64,000 nt of DNA from CASFRF01 sp031549345 (GTDB lineage: Bacteria > Verrucomicrobiota > Lentisphaeria > Victivallales > Victivallaceae): NCBI GenBank assembly GCA_031549345.1, contig JAVBPY010000007.1, positions 21,299 through 85,298 of the forward strand. Direction: 5' to 3'. Each line of letters starts with the position of its first letter. Within the stretch, counting starts at the first letter, position 1. The translations under genes and the position numbers were made by a program. Under the pieces are notes generated by a model. It was given only the letters and a program-made list of their open reading frames with translations. It was not told where the DNA came from and ran no database searches. Positions 61,158-64,000 of this stretch are shown here, in pieces.

Positions 61158-61619
61158 TCATTTTTTCAGATTGTTTTGCCGTATTTCCGCCTCACGGACA
61201 TTGTCAAGCACCCGCTCCAAATATGCCTCCAACTGCATGATTTCTTGATCGGAAAATCCTTGATAAGTCAATTCCGTCATCCGGTCGGAAACTGCCAGAT
61301 ATTCTTTTTCCAGCGCACGGGATTTGGATGTCAGCGCGATCAATATTTTCCGCCGGTCGCCGGGAGCGGGCAGGCGCTTTACCAGCTCCCGCTGTTCCAT
61401 ACGGTCCAACATACTGGTCAAAGTGGCATTGGCCAGGCCGGTTTTGTAAGACAGCTCTTGAATCGCGATTGCGTCTTTGTCCCAAAGTACATATAAAATT
61501 CGCCCCTGTGGACCGTTGAATTCTTCAATGCCCTGCTCGATCAACATTTTTTCAAAAGTCCGCCCGCTATACTGTTTGATGAGGGAAGTCAGAAATCCAA
61601 TCCGCCTGTTCATTGCCAT
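61158..61619 (-). CDS. MarR-family transcriptional regulator
   Basis: 153 aa. Winged helix-turn-helix of the MarR type: FNGPQGRILYVLWDKDAIA, SYKTGLANATLTSMLDRME, RLPAPGDRRKILIALTSK, then the C-terminal dimerisation helix. Starts at 61619 or 61613 are both possible (ATG codons). It lies between a MATE exporter and the small cysteine protein, all on the minus strand, with its own promoter (61665-61693) and an overlapping inverted repeat, so it probably autoregulates and may control the neighbours. The effector is unknown. Confidence 0.92.
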   Translation of the reverse strand: MAMNRRIGFLTSLIKQYSGRTFEKMLIEQGIEEFNGPQGRILYVLWDKDAIAIQELSYKTGLANATLTSMLDRMEQRELVKRLPAPGDRRKILIALTSKSRALEKEYLAVSDRMTELTYQGFSDQEIMQLEAYLERVLDNVREAEIRQNNLKK

Positions 61620-61649
61620 ATTTCCATACCAAGAGTGTTCCCATATAAA

Positions 61650-61684
61650 ATATTTTCATGCATTATATTACTACATCGAAATAT
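61650..61684 (-). promoter_or_regulatory. MarR operator candidate
   Basis: ATATTTTCATG (61650-61660) and CATCGAAATAT (61674-61684) form an imperfect inverted repeat (9 of 11) that flanks the -10 box. Position and symmetry fit autorepression by the MarR protein. Confidence 0.5.
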
Positions 61685-61693
61685 CTTTGTCAA
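61665..61693 (-). promoter_or_regulatory. Promoter of the marR gene
   Basis: Minus-strand TTGACA (61688-61693), 17-nt spacer, TAATAT (61665-61670), 46 nt before the ATG at 61619. Full match in the -35 box. Confidence 0.75.
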
Positions 61694-61699
61694 GATACG

Positions 61700-61930
61700 C
61701 ACATACTATTTTCTGAATAAATGATGAAAATGGCAGGAGCTGAAAATACTCCAACCCGATCGGATTTTGCGTTAACCATTTTCAGAGAGAATGAGAGATG
61801 TTTTCGCGAAACCTCTCTTTTCGGCACGCGAAAAGGGCGGTCGAGAAAGTGAAAGAGAAGAACGTAGATGCTTTGGGCGGGGGGACGTCGTTTACCGTTT
61901 GGACGATGGGGAATTGAAGCAAAAAATGGC
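61700..61930. other. Intergenic stretch between marR promoter and MATE stop
   Basis: No gene supported. A 7-bp hairpin (61817-61823 with 61829-61835) and a palindrome TTCGCGAA (61803-61810) lie here and may end the MATE transcript, but neither has a T run. Confidence 0.4.
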
Positions 61931-63295
61931 TCACCAATAAGATCGACGCTCACTGCCGGTGTTTCGCCAACCGGCCCAGCGATAATAGGCGAGGCCGATC
62001 AATGCCGGGGGGATCGTCGAAAGCGCCATTCCCCAGCAAGTTCCGGCAAAGCCGTATCCCAACGCAAAGCCGAGCAGCCAGCAAAGCAGCAGCCGGAGCA
62101 CCACCGCTTCGAGAAGCGCGTTGATCAGCGCCAGTAAAGCGGCTCCGGTTCCGGTGGCAAACGCGTCGCAGGTAAACATGACCGCATAGGCCAGGCCGCT
62201 GAAAGAGCAAAAAATCCGTAGATAAACCACTCCGGCCCGGATTACTTCAGGATTCGAGTCGAAAAGCCCGATGACTGGTCCGGCGAAAAGTTGAATCGGA
62301 ATGATCGCCGCCATCGTCCCGAACAGACTGAGTCGAAGTCCGGCCAACGCGGTTTCGGCTGTCCGGCCGATTTTACCGGCGCCCAGATTTTGAGCGCTCA
62401 TGGCGGTTACCGCTTGCCCCACCGCCCAGCATGGCATTCCCGCCAGCGTACTGATTTTAAGCCCGACTCCGGCGGCGGCGGTGGCGACGACTCCGTAACG
62501 GTTGAACATGGCGGTAACCATCATAAACGCCAGATTGGTCACGAGCATTTGTACGGCGGATGGAATGCCGGTTTTCAGGATGCTTGCCGCCTTGTCCGGT
62601 TTTATGGCAAAGCTCCGCCAACGGAAATTGCGCAGTAATCCGAATCGTCTCAGGTAACCGAGAGCGACCGCCGCCGCAATCCCCTGCGCCGCCACGGTCG
62701 ACCACGCAGCACCGGCCGTCCCCATTTGCAAAGCACCGACCATGATCAGATCGAGAATGATATTGATCGCCGACGCAATCGCGACAAACAACAATGGACG
62801 CCGCGAGTCTCCCAACCCCCGCAGCAATGCACAGGCCGCGTTGTAATCGAATACGAAAATCGTTCCGCCACTCAGGACGCACATGTACTCCGACGCTTCC
62901 GACAATGCTTCGCCGGGCACCCCCATCCAGACAAATATCTGTTTACACATCAAAATGCTTGCCACCGTCACCGGCAACGCGATCAATGCCATCATGGTGA
63001 ATAATGTACCGACCGTTTCCTGCTCGCCCTGGCGGTCTCCGGCGCCTCGGCTTTGCGCGACGATCACCGTTCCGCCAATGGTTACCCCCATGCCGACACT
63101 GGTGATGATAAAGCAAAGTATGGAGGCGTTGCTGACCGCCGCCAAACCGATGCTCCCAACGAATCGTCCGACGATAACCATATCCGTAATATTGTAAAAC
63201 GCCTGGAGCAGATTGGCGAAAAGCAACGGGACGGTGAATTTGAGCAGTTGTTTCGGGACGCTCCCGACCGTAAGATTCTGTTCTGTATTTTTCAT
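61931..63295 (-). CDS. MATE-family multidrug/toxin efflux transporter
   Basis: 454 aa, about 12 transmembrane segments. Start at 63295 (MKNTEQNLTVGSVPKQLL) matches the family N-terminus; an in-frame ATG at 63373 falls inside the terminator-bearing leader. Typical motifs: QAFYNITDMVIVGRFVG, VIVAQSRGAGDRQ, ALLRGLGDSRRPLLF and MSAQNLGAGKIGR. Antiporter that exports cationic drugs or metabolites with sodium or protons. Neighbouring MarR regulator and the structured leader suggest regulated expression by a small molecule. Confidence 0.93.
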   Translation of the reverse strand: MKNTEQNLTVGSVPKQLLKFTVPLLFANLLQAFYNITDMVIVGRFVGSIGLAAVSNASILCFIITSVGMGVTIGGTVIVAQSRGAGDRQGEQETVGTLFTMMALIALPVTVASILMCKQIFVWMGVPGEALSEASEYMCVLSGGTIFVFDYNAACALLRGLGDSRRPLLFVAIASAINIILDLIMVGALQMGTAGAAWSTVAAQGIAAAVALGYLRRFGLLRNFRWRSFAIKPDKAASILKTGIPSAVQMLVTNLAFMMVTAMFNRYGVVATAAAGVGLKISTLAGMPCWAVGQAVTAMSAQNLGAGKIGRTAETALAGLRLSLFGTMAAIIPIQLFAGPVIGLFDSNPEVIRAGVVYLRIFCSFSGLAYAVMFTCDAFATGTGAALLALINALLEAVVLRLLLCWLLGFALGYGFAGTCWGMALSTIPPALIGLAYYRWAGWRNTGSERRSYW

Positions 63296-63321
63296 GATTC
63301 TGATTCTTTTCAAAAAAGTGC

Positions 63322-63415
63322 AAAAAAAAGTCGCGGACAAAACTTCGTCCACGGCTTTTTTCGCGTACGGCAAGACATTGCCTTACAGCGAGTCCAATCG
63401 CCAGGCAACTTGCCG
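63322..63415 (-). ncRNA. Candidate leader RNA (attenuator/riboswitch-like) upstream of the MATE gene
   Basis: In transcription order: a long stem-loop (63415-63368; CGGCAAG/CTTGCCG plus TTGCC/GGCAA with a 3-nt bulge and an inner GCGA/TCGC pair), then a GC-rich hairpin (63355-63330, one mismatch) directly followed by a run of eight T on the minus strand (63329-63322). The MATE start follows 27 nt later. A folded domain followed by an intrinsic terminator just before the gene is the layout of transcription-attenuating leaders. The terminator hairpin also has T residues on the plus side, so it could work in both directions. I recognise no known riboswitch class. Confidence 0.6.
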
Positions 63416-63455
63416 ATGAAAAAAATCAGTTCATTCGCGCCCCGGACAATGTCTC

Positions 63456-63484
63456 ATCGTATCCATTGTCGGAGCTTGCTTCAA
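63456..63484 (-). promoter_or_regulatory. Promoter candidate for the MATE leader
   Basis: Minus-strand TTGAAG (63479-63484), 17-nt spacer, TACGAT (63456-63461). An inverted repeat GACAATG (63445-63451)/CATTGTC (63464-63470) overlaps the -10 box. The remaining 63485-63672 shows nothing. Confidence 0.45.
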
Positions 63485-63672
63485 TGCAAAATTTTCCTAA
63501 TGTAAAGTCAAACATAATTTCCTGAGAACCTCTCATCAGATCCCTTTACGATACATGTCTTTCTGTGTTTTGTCAATAGACTGCCGGTGATTTTGAGAGT
63601 ACCGATTGCCGCAATAACAATTTTTTTGGCAGGAAATGTCAGGCGCCACTCGGAGATACGTCGACGCAAGCG

Positions 63673-63999
63673 TTATGATTCAGGTTGCGATGTCTTTTCC
63701 AAATATATGAATTTTAAATCATCAGGCACCACTTTTTCAGCAAAAATCTTGTATCCTGAACGTTCATATAATTTGATGTTATTTAGGCTTTTTGAACTTG
63801 TGAACAGTTCATATCTTTTATGTGGACATACTCTTTTAATCTCTTTTAAAAGCCTTGTTCCAATTCCTTGCCTCTGCATATCCGGGTGGACTATCAGCTT
63901 GCCAATATATAATGTATCATTTTTTGAGTAAGCCCTGACAGACCCGATAATTACATCGTTTTCAGCAACGGCTTTGAGAAATACGCCATTGGAAAATTC
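63673..63999 (-). CDS. GNAT acetyltransferase (5' truncated by window edge)
   Basis: Frame open to the right edge; the internal ATG at 63879 is not the start because EFSNGVFLKAVAENDVIIGS precedes it in frame. C-terminal 108 residues are visible: IGKLIVHPDMQRQGIGTRLL is the acetyl-CoA-binding motif A (Q/RxxGxG/A) and NNIKLYERSGYKIFAEK the motif B region. Transfers an acetyl group to an unknown amine substrate. The sequence is AT-rich like the rest of the right end. Confidence 0.85.
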   Translation of the reverse strand, partial: EFSNGVFLKAVAENDVIIGSVRAYSKNDTLYIGKLIVHPDMQRQGIGTRLLKEIKRVCPHKRYELFTSSKSLNNIKLYERSGYKIFAEKVVPDDLKFIYLEKTSQPES

Positions 64000-64000
64000 T

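Noticed and set aside
61690..61953. Minus-strand 87-aa reading frame
   Set aside because: Overlaps the MATE stop and the marR promoter region and lacks a ribosome site or motif.
63322..63415. Guanidine (ykkC) riboswitch before the MATE gene
   Set aside because: Considered because such riboswitches precede efflux genes, but I could not find the conserved ykkC/mini-ykkC elements.
1..64000. CRISPR array, transposase, prophage or integrase
   Set aside because: No regularly spaced direct repeats and no such protein motifs were seen in any frame.

Overview
The window is about 64 kb of moderately GC-rich bacterial DNA (visibly AT-richer after about 58.3 kb). It looks like a chromosome fragment from a PVC-group bacterium, most probably Lentisphaerota (Victivallis-like). 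The reasons are two pseudopilin-type proteins with the FTLIELLVVIAIIAILASM leader and a C-terminal GGNVxSVDGSxxW signature, very large secreted CBM9/beta-propeller proteins, a sodium-pump decarboxylase operon whose beta subunit has a long N-terminal extension, and carbohydrate-directed genes under GntR regulators. The lineage is an inference. No insertion sequence, phage gene, CRISPR array or rRNA is visible.

Layout. (1) 0-4.1 kb: a glycoside-hydrolase-like multidomain protein cut by the left edge and a small secreted jelly-roll protein, closed by a strong bidirectional terminator. (2) 4.2-6.3 kb, minus strand: a lipoprotein amidohydrolase and tRNA-Leu(TAA). (3) 6.3-15.8 kb, plus strand: topA with an unusual tail, a cyclophilin, a lipoprotein, birA and oadG-oadA-oadB, so the biotin ligase sits beside the biotin-carrying decarboxylase it should modify. 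(4) 15.8-30 kb: an almost unbroken minus-strand run read as alkaline phosphatase, glycyl radical enzyme, GntR regulator, ManA-like isomerase, secreted protein, M32 carboxypeptidase, glutaredoxin-like protein, a putative beta-grasp protein, a 1575-aa DUF4132 protein and upp. Most junctions overlap by 1-8 nt. (5) 30.1-42.2 kb, plus strand: a consensus promoter overlapped by a perfect inverted repeat drives pseudopilin, GntR-type regulator, pseudopilin and three large secreted proteins. (6) 42.4-56.9 kb, plus strand: a surface-glycan cluster with a TibC-like glycosyltransferase, several GT4-type glycosyltransferases, a methyltransferase/UDP-GlcNAc 2-epimerase fusion, a Wzm/Wzt exporter, a split membrane glycosyltransferase, an OpgB-like phosphoglycerol transferase and an initiating sugar-phosphate transferase. 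(7) 57-64 kb: accessory-looking small genes (33-aa Lys-rich protein, GyrI-like protein, P-loop kinase, orphan ORFs, SUMF1-domain protein, small 'Hsp90-like' protein, MarR regulator, MATE exporter with a structured leader, partial GNAT).

How the parts work together. Region 3 links sodium-coupled decarboxylation to its biotinylation. Region 6 looks like an ABC-exporter-dependent polysaccharide pathway: an initiating transferase loads the lipid carrier, the GTs extend, the epimerase supplies ManNAc-type sugar, Wzm/Wzt export, and the phosphoglycerol transferase decorates outside. Region 5 looks like a regulated cell-surface module, probably for glycan sensing or binding. Part 4 contains the least understood set: DUF4132, putative beta-grasp, glutaredoxin and peptidase genes in one translationally coupled block.
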